This document shows, one piece after another, positions 19,621 to 33,600 of a stretch of DNA of 64,000 bases. A program made the translations under genes and the position numbers. The notes under the pieces are model-generated. The model did not search any database, was not told where the DNA came from, and saw only the letters and a program-made list of their open reading frames with translations. Origin of the DNA: Panonychus citri (Eukaryota; Arthropoda; Arachnida; Trombidiformes; Tetranychidae); assembly GCF_014898815.1 (NCBI RefSeq), contig NW_026515544.1, positions 868,001 through 932,000 of the forward strand, read 5' to 3'. How positions within the stretch are numbered: the stretch's first letter is position 1; each line of letters starts with the position of its first letter.

Positions 19621-20570
19621 AATTAATTGATTACGTCCAAAGCAGCCACAAGTACCACCACCACCACCCTGTTCATCTCCTCCTTCATTATTATCTCATC
19701 AAAATCAACATTTATCTTCTCAAATTCAACAAAAACAAATCCATCAGTCAACAATCAAGTCAACTAAACAAATAGCACCATTAAATACTGAACTAGAAGA
19801 TAATCCTGCATTTCATGAATATCAACCACCACCAACACCACCGATAATAAAACAAAGGATATTGGAAGCAAGAGCTCAATTGAATAATGTTACATTGCCT
19901 CGTCGAAAATCAGATGAAGATCGAGCAATCGAACTAGTTAACCGATTATCAACAGCAGCAACACTAAAACAAAACCAACAACAACAACAGGATCCACCAT
20001 CGCCATCACCATCACCACCCACACCACCACCTCCAACTGCACCAAGAAACTTCTCAAAGCATCTCCGCATTAATTAAACCTCAACCACCGCCACCACCAA
20101 GAGTAGATTTTTCGTTTAAGATGAACATCAACTCATTAGAGTTCTAATTATGTTTTTTTAATGATGATACATATTAAATCAACTGTAAATACTATTAGTT
20201 TCTTTCAAATATAAAACAAAATAAACAAATTAGTCAATTTAAAGAAAAAAACAAGATTTTATCGGCATGATTAGAATCAAGTATTTGGATCGATTAATTT
20301 CATTCATGATCCTCTTCGCGAACTAATTAATCAATTGGATGTAAAATTTTTCGATGACTTTAAATTTTAGAGTAAATGGTTAATCTTGGTGCGAATTAAG
20401 AAAAAGATTTGATGGAACATGAGAAAAAGAAATTAAAAAAGTAACAGTAGTTTATAAACTCGTTCGAAGTGTAATTGATTTTCACTGAGAAATTTGATGA
20501 AAAAGGGATAGTAAATATTAGAGATTCTTCCGTGTGATTATCATTTTCTGTTGGATTTATTTCATCATCT
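19621..20570 (+). pseudogene. CNK proline-rich fragment with CNK 3' flank
   Basis: It has the same furin-to-CNK fusion (TTTAATTAATTGATTACGTCC) and the same 24-base deletion as 15713-16212. It continues through poly-Gln and proline-rich coding sequence, with a short deletion in APRNFSKHLRIN that shifts the frame. After GAGTAGATTTTTCG it jumps to the CNK 3' flank (ATGAACATCAACTCATTAG) and follows it to about 20565, including the AGTATTTGGATCGATTAATT and CGTTCGAAGTGTAATTGATT landmarks found at 44275-44475. Confidence 0.85.
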
Positions 20571-20640
20571 TCACCCCCACTGTAAGAATCGCCTTTAATT
20601 GCTTCGTTTGAACTTTTGAAGAATAAGTAAATTTTGTGTA
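20570..20640 (-). pseudogene. Short inverted piece of the UIM-protein fragment
   Basis: CATCTTCACCCCCACTGTAAG followed by AATTGCTTCG is the reverse complement of the 6850-6890 segment that encodes EAIKGGSYSGGEDD. It covers only the acidic lead and neither UIM. Confidence 0.55.
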
Positions 20641-21690
20641 ATTCAATGTTTAATATGAATTTGATTTTCTGTGGAAAACTTTCTGATCATCGTAGTAGAA
20701 TAAAAATTCAAGTCGATTGTCTGAAAAGTGAATAAAAAGAACATCGATGTATCGAAACAATCGATCCATTGGAGCCAAAAAAGTGAGAAAAGAAAATGAA
20801 AAGTCGATCAATAATTTCGTGCATCGAACCCAAAATCACACCCAGTTTATTATTTGTTAAATATTTTCATTCTTTTGTGATATAATTAATTAGTCCTTTT
20901 TTTACTTCTTTACTCGTGAAATATGAACCGGTCAATCTAATTGCAACTTATCTCTTCCATCATTTTCTTACCATTGTGTTTATAAAAACAACAAAAGTTA
21001 CTCTGACATAAGAATCTCTCTCTCTTTTTCTTTTCTCTTTCTTTTCTTTCTTTCTTCATGAAACCACATTGGGTGGGAAAAAAGAAACTAATGTACAGTT
21101 GATACTCTTTAATTTGTTTCAACAATCAGTCAATTGGATTGAAGAAACTGTGGTCAACTAATCAGAATCAATTGGAATCAATTAACAAAACAAAAAAATC
21201 ACAAAACAGGAAAGTGAAAAGCAAAACAAACACGTAAGTCTTTGAGTCTTTGGGCCCAAGTGAAACTCTTGAAGAGCTTAAGAAGCCATTGACCATCAGA
21301 TGATGATAAAGATCATCTTCATCTCTCTTCATCTCTCTTTCTATTTCTTTTTAATTATTTTCTCATCGATAAATGAGTGGAATGAATCAGTGTTTCCATG
21401 ATCAATAGATGGTGCTTCCTTATTCAATCTGGATTAGTGAGAATCTGGTTTTCCTTTTTTACTGTTTCTCTCTTGAGCTGAAAAAATGATGGACACTTTG
21501 GAAGAGAGAAGTTTCTTTTCATTCCAATTGAAATTGTGATTACTTTAAATCAACGAAAGATCAGAAAATACGTGCAACAAGCTGAGTAATTAATAGATTT
21601 TATGTAATTCATATTGACGCCATTTTGTTATCACCTTTTTTTCTCTCATTTTTATTCGACTGTTTTTCTTGAATGTGTTTTCTTGTTTTT
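20640..21690 (-). repeat. Inverted copy of the 5' region of the Mastermind-like gene
   Basis: Read on the minus strand, this stretch has the same order as 58830-59720: AAAAACAGTCGAATAAAAAT, GCGTCAATATGAATTACATA, CATCTATTGATCATGGAAAC, TTTGGGCCCAAGTG, CCCAATGTGGTTTCATGAAG and then GGCTCCAATGGATCGATTG. 6660-6785 and 38890-39090 are partial further copies. No coding frame is seen; a CT-rich tract sits at 21016-21058. Confidence 0.72.
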
Positions 21691-22709
21691 CTCTTGCTGC
21701 TACTGATTGAAAAAAAAGATTTTGCGTGAAAAAGAATAACCTTAACGGACAGTCTCCTATCAGAGGATTAGAAACATTCTTTTACTTGTTGTCTTCACAA
21801 CAACATCAACATTTCTCTCTCATTCTTTATCACCGTTAATCTCATCTCATTTATTTACTTTCAACAATTAATCAACTATTTACATTCAACTCTTGTCAAC
21901 AAGTGAAAAAGTATCAACATCAACCAGTGTTTCCTTTATCAGTGAGAGTTTCAATTATCTTACCAATTGTGATCTAATTGTTATTTCTTTGGTCATTCAT
22001 CTAATCTTATTTTCGCTTTTTTCAATCTTCGAATTTTAATTGTCCAAAGGTGTGGTTATTTTCTCTTTCGTTTTTGTTTCTTTTCGATACTAATCTTTCA
22101 AGTTCAACACTTTGACCGTCAAATTAACTTGATTGCTTCGATTTCCTTTTAATCAATTCCAATCTCTAATCAAATTGCTTACTTTATTTACCACTAACCA
22201 CACCTTTACCATTTGACCTCATCTCTACTCTAATTGTTGATCTTTTAGTGTCTAGAAACATGACAGTTTTTCCTTGTGGTCATTTTCTAATTTTCATCAA
22301 TCAATTTCCATTGGATTAATTGTATTTCATTTCTTCCTCTCTTTCTCGCTCTTTGGTATTGAGTTTTAATCGCAATTTATTTGTTTGTTTGTTTTTCCTT
22401 TTCTACAATTAGACAGTTACAATTGTCAAACATATTAAATTTGTTAATCTAGTGGAATAATCTTCCAATTAGATTTGAAATTTAATTCTTCAATCTTAAT
22501 CTTTTTCTCTTTCTCATTCTTCCTAATATTTACATTTAGCTTGTTTTTAATTCCATTTGGATGGATTACTAAATAATGGGCCGGAAAAGGACGAACCCGA
22601 ATCTCAATTACGTCTAAATTAAATCAAGGGTCGAGATTTTTTCTGTATGATAAAATGTAGTTACTTGTTAAGCTTTAATATACAATTTTAATTAACCATT
22701 ATAATCAAA
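21691..22709 (+). other. 5' region of the myosin gene
   Basis: AT-rich with pyrimidine tracts and no other gene. 21800-21965 (CTCTCTCATTCTTTATCACC, TTCAACTCTTGTCAACAAG, ACCAGTGTTTCCTTTATC) recurs at 39105-39220 next to an inverted myosin fragment, so at least this part was copied along with the gene. It probably contains 5' UTR, but the transcription start cannot be set. Confidence 0.5.
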
Positions 22710-25700
22710 ATGTCCGCTGAAGATGGTGTACAAGATTTAACTGCTCTATCAAACATTGATGAGCATGGAATCAACACAAATCTTCGTGTTAGATATAAAA
22801 ATGATAAAATATATGTAAGTTTGTATTCTATTCTAAATTTCCATTAATTCTAATTGTCATATTTATTTCTCTATCTCTTGATCACATTTTCCTCTATCTT
22901 TCTAGACTTATACTGGAACCATCTTAGTAGCTGTAAATCCATATAAAGAACTGCCCATTTACGAAACTGTAAGTTGATCTCTTGTGTTTATAATTTGATA
23001 ATAAATATTGTTTGTTGTTCCTCAAACAATATTAATATAATTAAGATTGATGCTTTTTTCTAGTTTCAACCTAAAATATTAATATTCTGATCTTATCTTT
23101 TCAATCATATTAATCATTTTTCATAGGATTGGGTGTTTCTTTATAATGGGCAAGGTCAAAAAATGTCAAGCCAAGAACCTCATATATTTGCTATTGCAGA
23201 AGCAGCTTACAGTAGTTTACAAACTGACAACACTAATCAAGCTTGTGTAATTAGTGGTGAATCGGGTGCTGGTAAAACTGAATCAACGAAATTTATTCTT
23301 CAATATTTGTGTACAATAACATCAAGTTCATCAACAATGATGGAACATCAAATTCTTGAAGCTAATACGATTCTTGAAGCTTTTGGAAATGCTAAAACGG
23401 TTCGAAATGATAATTCCTCCCGTTTTGGTAAATTTATTCAAGTTTGTTTTGACCGTCGATGCCAAATAAAAGGATGTATAATCCAAGATTACCTGTTAGA
23501 ACAATCGAGATTAAATTTCCAATCAAAAGGTGAAAGAAACTACCACGTCTTCTATCAGCTGGTCGCCGCTGCAGCAAATAATCATGAGATACGAAACCAA
23601 TTTCTAGTCGAGAAAGCAGAAAATTATGCTTACTTAAGTCAAAGTGGTTGTTATCGGATCGATGGGGTTGATGATAATGCGGCTTTTGAATCATTACGAT
23701 TGGCAATGTCGGTGCTTTATATGCCCACCGAAATGTGTGATGGCATTTTCTCGGTGCTCAGTGCAATCCTTTGGTTGGGAAATATAATGTTCGAGGATTA
23801 TCAAGACGGTGAAAGGTGTAAATTAAAAGCAGAGGATGAAGAGATTCTCGCAACTGTAGCGACTCTTCTTGGACTGGACGCTGTTCGTCTTACACAGGCT
23901 ACTCTTCAACGGCAGATTAATGTTCGTGGCAATATAACAGAGATACCATTCAAGGTACATGAGGCGAGAGAGAATCGTCATGCTATGGCGAAAGCTCTTT
24001 ACTCGCGAACATTTTCCTGGATAGTAAATTACATTAATACTTGTACAGCTCCAGGAAAAGATAGTCAGACAAGATTTTTGGGAGTACTTGATATCTTTGG
24101 ATTCGAAAACTTCGCTACCAACAGTTTCGAGCAATTATGCATTAATTATGCAAACGAAAAACTTCACCGATTCTTCAATCATTATGTGTTTGCTTTAGAA
24201 CAAGAAATGGTAAATTGATTAACACTTAGAATCTATTTCTATTTCATTTCTCTTTCAATTCTGTTCTTATTTTTCAGTATCGACAAGAGGGAATTAACTT
24301 TTCACACATAAACTTCACCGATAATACTCCTTGTCTAGAATTATTGGAAAAACCTCCTAAATGTATTTTCCGTCTTTTAACGGAAGAGTGTCGAGTACCA
24401 AAAGGAAGTGATACCAGTTATGTAAATAAATTACACTCCGAATTTGAATCGCATCCTTGTTACGTTCGTGGGGATGATCGTCGCAATTGGAGTCAACAAT
24501 TTGGAATCAAACATTACGCTGGTCAAGTTATCTACAAAGTCGACGGATTTTTGGACAAAAGTAAAGATGTGCAACAAGATCAACTTTTTGACCTCATGTC
24601 AGGATCAAAAAATGTTTTCATCAAAGATTTGGTCCAATTCCAGGTAAGATAAATGAAAATACTATTCAACCATTTTGTCCAAACAGTAAGCTCTAAAAAA
24701 GTGATTTGAACACGTTAGAATACAAGAAAAGTCAATTTTTCACCTCTAATTATAGTTTAGAACACAATTTGATTGAAGATGTTTTAAATTTCAAATGACT
24801 TTGATACAATAACAAACAATTGGTGAGATATTTAAATGTTTCATTATCAAATTGAAATGAAATGTTGCTTGTCAATCATGTTACTATTTACCAAAAGATT
24901 TAAAGTAATCACTTTAAAAAACATGAAATTGACCTTCTTTCAATGTAAGTGTCTCTCTTACATGTAATTTAGGAAAAGTGAAAATCTCAACCATTACAAG
25001 CTCCCAAGTTGGACGTTAATGATGATTACGTTTTATTTGGCAACTATTATGTAGTAATAATGGCTATTTAAGATTACGTACATAATAGTTATTCTTGTTA
25101 TTATAAATATTTGAAGAATTTACTTTTTCTCTAGTTGTAATAATAATCGTTAGCATTATTTTTTATTTCTCAAGCATTGACCTAAAAATAGTCTTGTTTT
25201 CTGTTCAACATTAACATCATGAAACTGAATTTACTTATTGTTTGATTCTAGGATTTAATTGGTATATCAACATCAAGAATAGGACCTGGTGGATCAACTT
25301 TACCTCGTCCATGTAGTGCTCAAAATTCAACGACCTCTAAAGGTCGACCAACTGTAGCTGATGCCTTTCGATTACAATTAACTGCATTAGTTGATGTACT
25401 TCATTCAACTAATCCATGGTATGTTCGTTGTATTAAACCAAATATGAAAAAATCAGCTGATTGTTATGATAGTGAGCAAGTTTTAACGCAACTTCAATAC
25501 CTTGGGATGTTGGATATCATAAGGATAAGACGTGAGGGTTACCCGATACATTTTACCTTCGAAGATTTTGTTACCAGATACAAATGTGTTCTGAAAAGAG
25601 TCAAGTTACATGGTGATAAATCTAAATTATGTGTTGATATATTGAAAGGATTATCTTTACCAGAAGATGAATGGCAGATTGGAATCAATAGAGTTTTCCT

Positions 25701-27764
25701 AAAAGCGATTGTATATGAGCTATTAGATGAACAGAGAACTTTAATTCTCAATCAAATGGCTGTAATTATTCAGTCAAATTGGAAAGGCTACAAATATTCT
25801 AAAGAATATTTAATCATGAGAAATTCAGCAATCACCATTCAACGTTACTTCCGTGGTCATCGGCAGTGTTTAGCTTTCATGAGAAAGAGACGAGCAGCGG
25901 TCACCATTCAATCCTATGTTCGTGGTATGTTTGACCGGGAGGTCGCTGCTGCTTTGAGACAAATGAAAAGAGTTGAAGCGGATATGAGGGAAAAGGAAAT
26001 AGAAGAACAAGAGAGAAAAATTTTCGAGCAAAAGAAACTCAAAGAAAATGAATCAAATGTAAATCATAATAAACAATCATTTCCCAATGGAATCAATCAG
26101 TCCAATGATGGCGATGATAATAACAACAATAACAACAACAGGAACAACAATGAAATCAACAAAACTGATCTAGATGAATCTTTATTGTAAGTACAATTAT
26201 AATCATCTTGTGTTATATTATCTTTATTTACCTAATTAGAATCAAAGTATCAATTTCAGGTTAATCTTATGGTGACTTGATTCACTATCTTATTGATTCA
26301 TCTAATGAAATTATTGACAGTAGTTGTAGCAGTTAAGCGTTACAGTTATTTTGTTTTCATTCATTAACTACTTACCTCGATTAGTTAATAATTAGCTTAG
26401 TTATCATTGGTTCATTAACTAACTTTCCACGAGTTTGATACTTAACATGATGATTAGAAATTAAATTATCTTCTCCTTCTCTTTCCTGATCAATGCAGCA
26501 AATTATTGGAGGAACGTTATGGGTATAGTAGATTAATTCAAATTATTCCAATATAATTGATAAAATGATCGAAATCATTTCTTTTTCTTCCTGTTCATCA
26601 TTCAATTCATGTTAGATGATCATGAATATCTTTTCCTATTAGTTAATGGAAAGTCTTTGCATCTTGTTGTTTGATATTCAAGCATTATTAAGATTATGAC
26701 ATTTACAGGAAAAGATTTGATGTTCACTCTCATCTTTTGATCATTGATTCAATTGTATTTTTTAGTTATTGTCTTGTTAATTTCCCTTGTTATGAATATG
26801 CATGAATAATTGACTCGATACATTTCATGATACCACTGAAATCATCCTGCTAATTGAGAGTTGACATCGTCATCGAAACTGAACAATTGGCTCTATGAAG
26901 CTTTTTTTCATCAATAACTTGACTAAACTTTTGACTTAATTGCTATTCCTTAAGTAACCTTATGAAACAGAAAGAAAATCACTCAAAAATTTGGGTTAAT
27001 TAACATTTCATAGATTGATTATGAATTAAGATCTATTCAGTTAATTTTCACACTTTTTCATGAGAAAAATTCACCTCATCAACAGAAGAAACTGTTTTCA
27101 TCAGCTTAACTTGTAAGCTTTTCCATTCAATTTCAGCTGAAACCTTTTTGATTGTTTAATCTTCAGATTAACTTAATTAAATACCACAGGATTATACACT
27201 TTATCAGATTATAAATAATATCATAAATAATCATCACTCAATTATTATTAATACTGTCTTCAAGTCCTTCCCGATGATTGGTGTTACTTTGACAAATGAA
27301 TTTAGATCTCTTAGTTTTTTTAGCTTCTATCTTTGCCTATTGTTTATGACAATAGACTCGGTTGATCATATGTTGATCATATTATTGACCCTCAATAGAG
27401 TCAAGTTTCACTGTCTTGATGTTAATGACCATTGGTCATAATCATAACTCTTGATAAGGGCCAATCTTAAAACTACACATTGTCTTTTCAATACTGAACA
27501 TTATTACTGTCATTTTTTGCTAAAAGTCACTCCCAGTTTTCACTATTATCAACTAACTCATCACTTTTTTTCCCATGGAACCTATTCACATGCTTCCGTT
27601 TTCACCATATTTATCAGAATCATCATACAGTTGAATAAGATAATACAGTTTCCCATCTCTCTCACATTGTTGTTTTTCCTTTTTTAATAAATAGCAAAGA
27701 ATAATGTTATAAAAAGCCTCACGTATTATCATTCATTGAGCATCATCTCTTATTGATGTTATTG

Positions 27765-27800
<36 letters not shown>

Positions 27801-30616
27801 ATATTTGATACGCAAGTTTCAGAATAGCATTTGATTAGCTACATGTTGAAGAGAAGCTTAAATGAAAATGATGATAATAAGAATGATAGAAATGGTTTAC
27901 AGGGATGGGTTGAAAGAAGGAGTTGAAATGGGATAGAAGATGAAGATAAAAGAGAAGACAGAGAAATAGAAAGAGGGATAACATAGAGGTTCATCAATTG
28001 TAGGGCGTTGTCATCAATCGATATTCAATCTTACCTCAAATTTGTTATTACTATTATAAGGTTAGAGTAAAACACATAGACTAATTATTTGTTGTTCTTT
28101 CTGGTTTCTCCTTATAATAATATACTTGTAACAATATAAATAATGTAACTGGTTTACTCATAAATCACAATCAAGTTTGGTAGTACTTGATTGAATATCA
28201 TTGTTGTAACAATGATTTTGTTTTGCTATTCGATTGATGAAATTTTCATATTTAAATTGACACTTTTAACTATTACAAGAAAATTGATTTATTTTCTTAC
28301 TAAACCTAAAACTTTCCTTTTATGATTAATATTAATTGATCAGAAATTGTTAAGTTGATCAAGATATCTTGTCATGGTTTTGTTTACTTTGCTTTCATGA
28401 GCTTAATTCACCTAAAAGTTGTGATAATTTATGATTTTGATTGATTCACATTCTCCTCTTTTCCACTTCCTCTTCCTGTTCATCATTTCTCTTCCCTTCT
28501 CTTGAGGTCAATTTCCTTGATATCAAGTTTACCTAATTTGAGTATTAGGAAGCTTTATAATGATGAAATTATTAAGTAATTGGGTTAATACTTTCAATGA
28601 TTTACCATGATGCTTTTCATTTATGACATTGCAACTTGAATAAAGTTCCCCTTGATGATACAGATCATACTTGATAGATTCTCTCTCTCTCTCTCTCAGA
28701 TTAGGATGAGGATGTAAATGAACATTTGAATTTGGGTGATGATAGTGATAAATAAAAAGGTCTAAGCTAAATTCAGAATCGAGTCGACATTCTTCAAGAT
28801 GAATTGTAACAATCAAATTGTGTATTAAATACGATTTTGGTTATTATATCAATGATCATCACAATATTACATCTCTAAGGTCTAGTCTTAGTAATCGGTG
28901 CTTAGAAATTATGACAATTTCATATTAAATCTTCATGGAAATTCAAGTAAAATGAAATTTACATCTTTATAATCAACATTTGTGGGATAAGGAAGTAAAA
29001 ATTCTAGATCATAAATTGAGATAATTTCGAATTCGGCTGAATTTAGATGTTTTTATTGCTTTGAAATTAAATTGAGAATTAAATAATAACTGAGTGTACA
29101 AAAATTTACAAGAGCCTGGAGATGATTAAATTAATATTTTAATTAATAGTTTTGAAAGAGAAGACGAGACTGTTAGGAAAAGGTCTTAATTTTTGGCCCA
29201 ATTGTCGTGTTTGTTTCTTGTTTCCATGAATCTTTATTATTCCAAGAATCTTTGTTATTCCATGAATCGTGATTCTGTCCGTGGTATGGACCATGTTGGT
29301 ATTGGTTTTGATATTGGTTTCGGTGTTGGTTGTAATTGTTGTATTGGTTTGGGTATTGGTTTCCATTGTTCCATGAGCCAACATGATGACGACCATCATG
29401 ATTGTAACCATCATGGTGATTGTAATGGTTTCCCTTGTTTCCTGAGATAATATTAGTGTAACTGTGACCAGAAGGATCAGCACCATTGTAAATGGCATCA
29501 GCAGAGTCGATTGAGTCAACAGATGGTTCGTTTGAGTCCAATTTAACTCGGAATCCACTTTTATCGGCAATATAGTTAACAGTTCGGTGACGACCATCGG
29601 CAAGTTTAAGTCCATATGAACCGTGGACATTACCCCAACCATCACCAGATTCTTGTCGGTAGTTGGATGATCCCCAAGGATCATTGATATCATAACCAAA
29701 ATTGTATTTTCCACTCACATCTTGGTTTCGATAAATTTTACTCTGACCTCCGTCACCGTGATTTGTAGCACTAATTGTTGTAGAAAGAGCAACAAGAGCA
29801 AAGAAAAGAATAGCAACCAATTGATTCATTGTTTTAATAGAAAAGTTTTAAATGTTTTCGTTTAGTTGTTGTTGTTGTTGTTTTCGTTGTTGGTTTGGAC
29901 AGTTGAATGATAATTTCTCGAAACTCCTTTCGTTTTATATAGTAGACGAAAAGCTCCGAAACTATTGTTGGTTATTTTAAAGTTTCTCTTTGGTGACAAA
30001 ACTTTTACAGCTTTTAGCTATTCAAATCATGTAAATTATTTATTACTTTAACGAATCATGTGACAATTATCATGATGAACTTTTCTCGATCTTTTACCTT
30101 GATCTTATCTGAACTACCGTTTATTTTGTGTCTCAATCGTTCCTTATTCTCACTCGATTAGTATTTTAGATATTCTAAAATTGACATTTTCCACTTTTCG
30201 CCTACTATACAACCACATTTAATTTACTCGCGACGATAATGTAATCAATGAGAGATCAAGTTAACCCAAAGATATGATTATAATCAATGTCCTCTCATGT
30301 AACTGGTGATATCTTTTCAAATGGTCATCTGATTATATTTATCTTTTACTAATTATCAGTAACTGTGCGAGTAAATTAAAAACTGTTGCAAACTCATAAA
30401 CATTTAAAACTTTTCTATTACAATTATGAATCAATTCGTTTCTATTCTTGTTACCATTTCTACAAAATCATTTTCTCTCTTTCCATAGAATTTCAAATTT
30501 TCTCTTCCAATTCATTTAATCGTCTTAAGTTTCAATTCTTTCTTTTCTCCTCCTACTCTTATATTCCCTTATCATCCAGAGGACCAGATAGAGAGGATAA
30601 GAGACCTTCTCCATCA

Positions 30617-30655
<39 letters not shown>

Positions 30656-33600
30656 AGTTATAAAATTATGCAATTAGTTAACTAATTAAAATCGTCATGA
30701 TTAATTATTACCTACTTGTCATCAATTGAATTGTTACTGATCATCATGAGACAAACTAAACACTTTGAATGATCACACTGCATGTTGAGTGTTTATCAAA
30801 TTTAAGATTATTAACCCTTAATCAATTGTTATTGATCAGCAACAATCATGATAATCATGCGATAGATATTAATACAATAGTAAATGATGAACCTTTACCG
30901 CCATACCTTGTATCTTTTACCTTGAAAAATCAATCAAGTTAATCGGAAATAACTTAATCATAACAAAATGATCAAGAATCAAGCACTACAACAATGAAAT
31001 GAAACTATTAATATATTAAATTTAATTGTTGATAAACAAGTTTTTCCAATGTAAGAAAACTGGTAAAAACTGCTTGTCAAGTAACACCAATTATTAGAAA
31101 AAATTAACCATCAAATTAATCAACTAAATCATTTGCACGAGATCAATTTCACTTTTGAAGGTTGAGATTCTGTGGTGAAGGTAAAAAAACTCATATATTT
31201 TTTCAACTCTCTCAACATGAACTTAACATGAAGTTTGCTAATTTACATTTACTTAATCAACCCTTTTCTCTTGAATTTGTTGATTAAACCACAATCATCA
31301 ACTACTTTGCACCCAACATTAAGATGATTATTATAATTCACCTTTGGTGATAATGTATAATTTCAATTCACTTAAATTATCTGCGGGATCTTGAACCACC
31401 ATGGTTTGGATTATATTTTTCTTAAGTGATGATAATTAATCATCCAATTTACATATTTAAATTCAAAGTGTTAAACTAATAAGATCCACTGTTGGTGATC
31501 ACCATGTTTACCTCTAATCTTAATGGGATTTAGGAATTGTAGTTGTTAATTATGAATTGGTTTCTCATCTTGTTTCCGTTTTTTTCAATATTACCAACAC
31601 GATGAATATTTACACGATTACTATTAACTTAATTGTGATGATGATTCCATTGATTAAATGTATAACCATTGAGTATAAGTTATGATTTCACAATTTTCCT
31701 CCTTCATCATTAAAACTCAAATGGTTAGATATTCATAGTCATAATTACGTTGATTGTTTCATCCCGATTAAAATCACAATTAGTATATCAACACTTTCTC
31801 AACACTCTCTTACCATTATCCTTTTCAATCCTTACCGTTAATTATTATTAATGTTTAATTTTTTCATATCCTCTTGTTGTTGAAAGATTATGTTTGTTAA
31901 TTGTTTTCATTTATTTCTTTATACTAATTATTTAATCAATATGGTTTTCGATGTTTATTTGATTGGATTGAATTGATGCACGTGTTAGTTTGCATTTAAT
32001 CAATGAATTGAAAAACTATCCCGTTTATCTTGTGCTTGATTATAATTCATTAATGTGCTAGAATTTATTTATAATTGATTATGCTAATTATTGTAATCTA
32101 ATCTGTTTATTTTTTTGTGAATTGATTAAATCTCTAGATTGGCACAAACTGAGATTGAAAATATCACTCAAATGATGGAGCAAAGTGGTTTACTTAACAA
32201 AAATTTATCTAATGATTATTCATCAATTGGATCAGCGATCTCGACTGGTACTTTGGGGTCAAATGGTTCTGAAAGTAATTACGTTGATTTGGACAAGATG
32301 TTTGCATTTTTAACGGAATTAACTGAACGAGATGGTAAAGCAAGTGCTGAAGAGATAAATCGACAGTTTGATAAATTGATCGAAAATGCGGAAGCTCATA
32401 TAACGGAACTTGAAAATCTAAAGATAGACAAAGGAAGTGATTTACCTCCACCACCTCCTATTCCACCGCCACCACCGCCCATTCCAGCAAGTTTCAATCA
32501 ATTTGAACCCCCACCACCTCCTCCGCCTCCACCGCCAATGAGTACAATACCTAAACCAACCCAAGAAGTTGCACCAACATCAATTAACGGTTTTCCTCTT
32601 GACAAAAGTCAACCAGTTGATGATCAGCAAATTTATGCCCCATTGCCCAACGGAATACCTTTAGGCTATCCCAAAGACCCTAATGGGTATCCTAATATGA
32701 ACGGAGTTTTAACCAGAAAGGATCAACTTACTCAACAACAATCTTCACCTTTCCATCACCAACAACATCAATTACAATCACAACAATCTATTAACGATAT
32801 AAACAACGACCTTCAACCAAATATGGAAGAACGAAGGAAACAACGTGTTGATAGGAAGTTGATGCAATTACAGGAAGAACAACAATTAAAGGCAATTGAA
32901 CGTGGCAGAGCCTCTGCTGATATGGAAGGTAATGATGTGGAAAACAATCGAGCTTTCGAAATGCTGGAATTTGCCAATAAATACTTTAATTCTCACACTC
33001 GAGACTCTACTTATGGTTCATCTGTAATGCGAACTTTAACCCGTCGTAAGAAAGTTGAGTCTGATTACGAAGTATTAAACAAAGGAGAGATGTTAACATG
33101 GAATCCAATGAATAGCATTCCAACCAGTCATATACATATGCATGATCCAGAAAACGCCATTTTAGCTTGTACATTGTTCAAAGAGATTCATAAATATCTT
33201 TCTCAAGATTTAAAAAGTGAATCAGAAATCAAATTAATCCAATCGATTGTAGTTAAAGGTATAGAAAGGGAGGAACTTCGTGATGAGATCTTCGTACAAT
33301 TGGTTCGTCAATCGACTAACAATCCATCTCGAGAGGAAACTCTAAAAGCTTGGGTACTTCTTGGTCTAACAAGTGCCGCTTTCCAACCGGGTAAAATTTT
33401 CTCTAAATATTTTTATTCCTTTTTACGAAAATATCTTCGCAAAGATGCCGCTATTTCGTGTTATGCTCAATTTTGTTTGGATAATCTTCATCCAAAGAAT
33501 TCGGTTCAAACTTCCCGTCGAATGCCTCCTTCTAGTCTCGAGATTAACGCTGTTAAAAGTTTATCTTCTCTTGTTTGTCGATTTCATTTTCTTGATGGTA

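Larger units (their letters stand above)
26187..32137 (+). other. 6 kb intron of the myosin gene, hosting a nested gene
   Basis: The donor GTAAGT at 26187 and the acceptor TCTCTAG ending at 32137 join TT to A in phase, so the reading frame passes cleanly from DLDESLL to AQTEIENI. All other introns of this gene are under 650 bases. Besides the cuticle gene at 29173-29829 on the opposite strand, it is AT-rich with CT runs at about 27768-27800, 28681-28698 and 30620-30654. I see no other gene in it. Confidence 0.75.

Noticed and set aside
22906..24218. Reading the myosin exons as a bacterial-style single frame
   Set aside because: Clear GT-AG borders with matching phase join the motor correctly, including YTYTG..NPY and QEM|YRQEGINF.
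27451..27687. Possible small gene in the myosin intron
   Set aside because: The frame has no signal, domain or promoter context and its composition matches the surrounding AT-rich intron.
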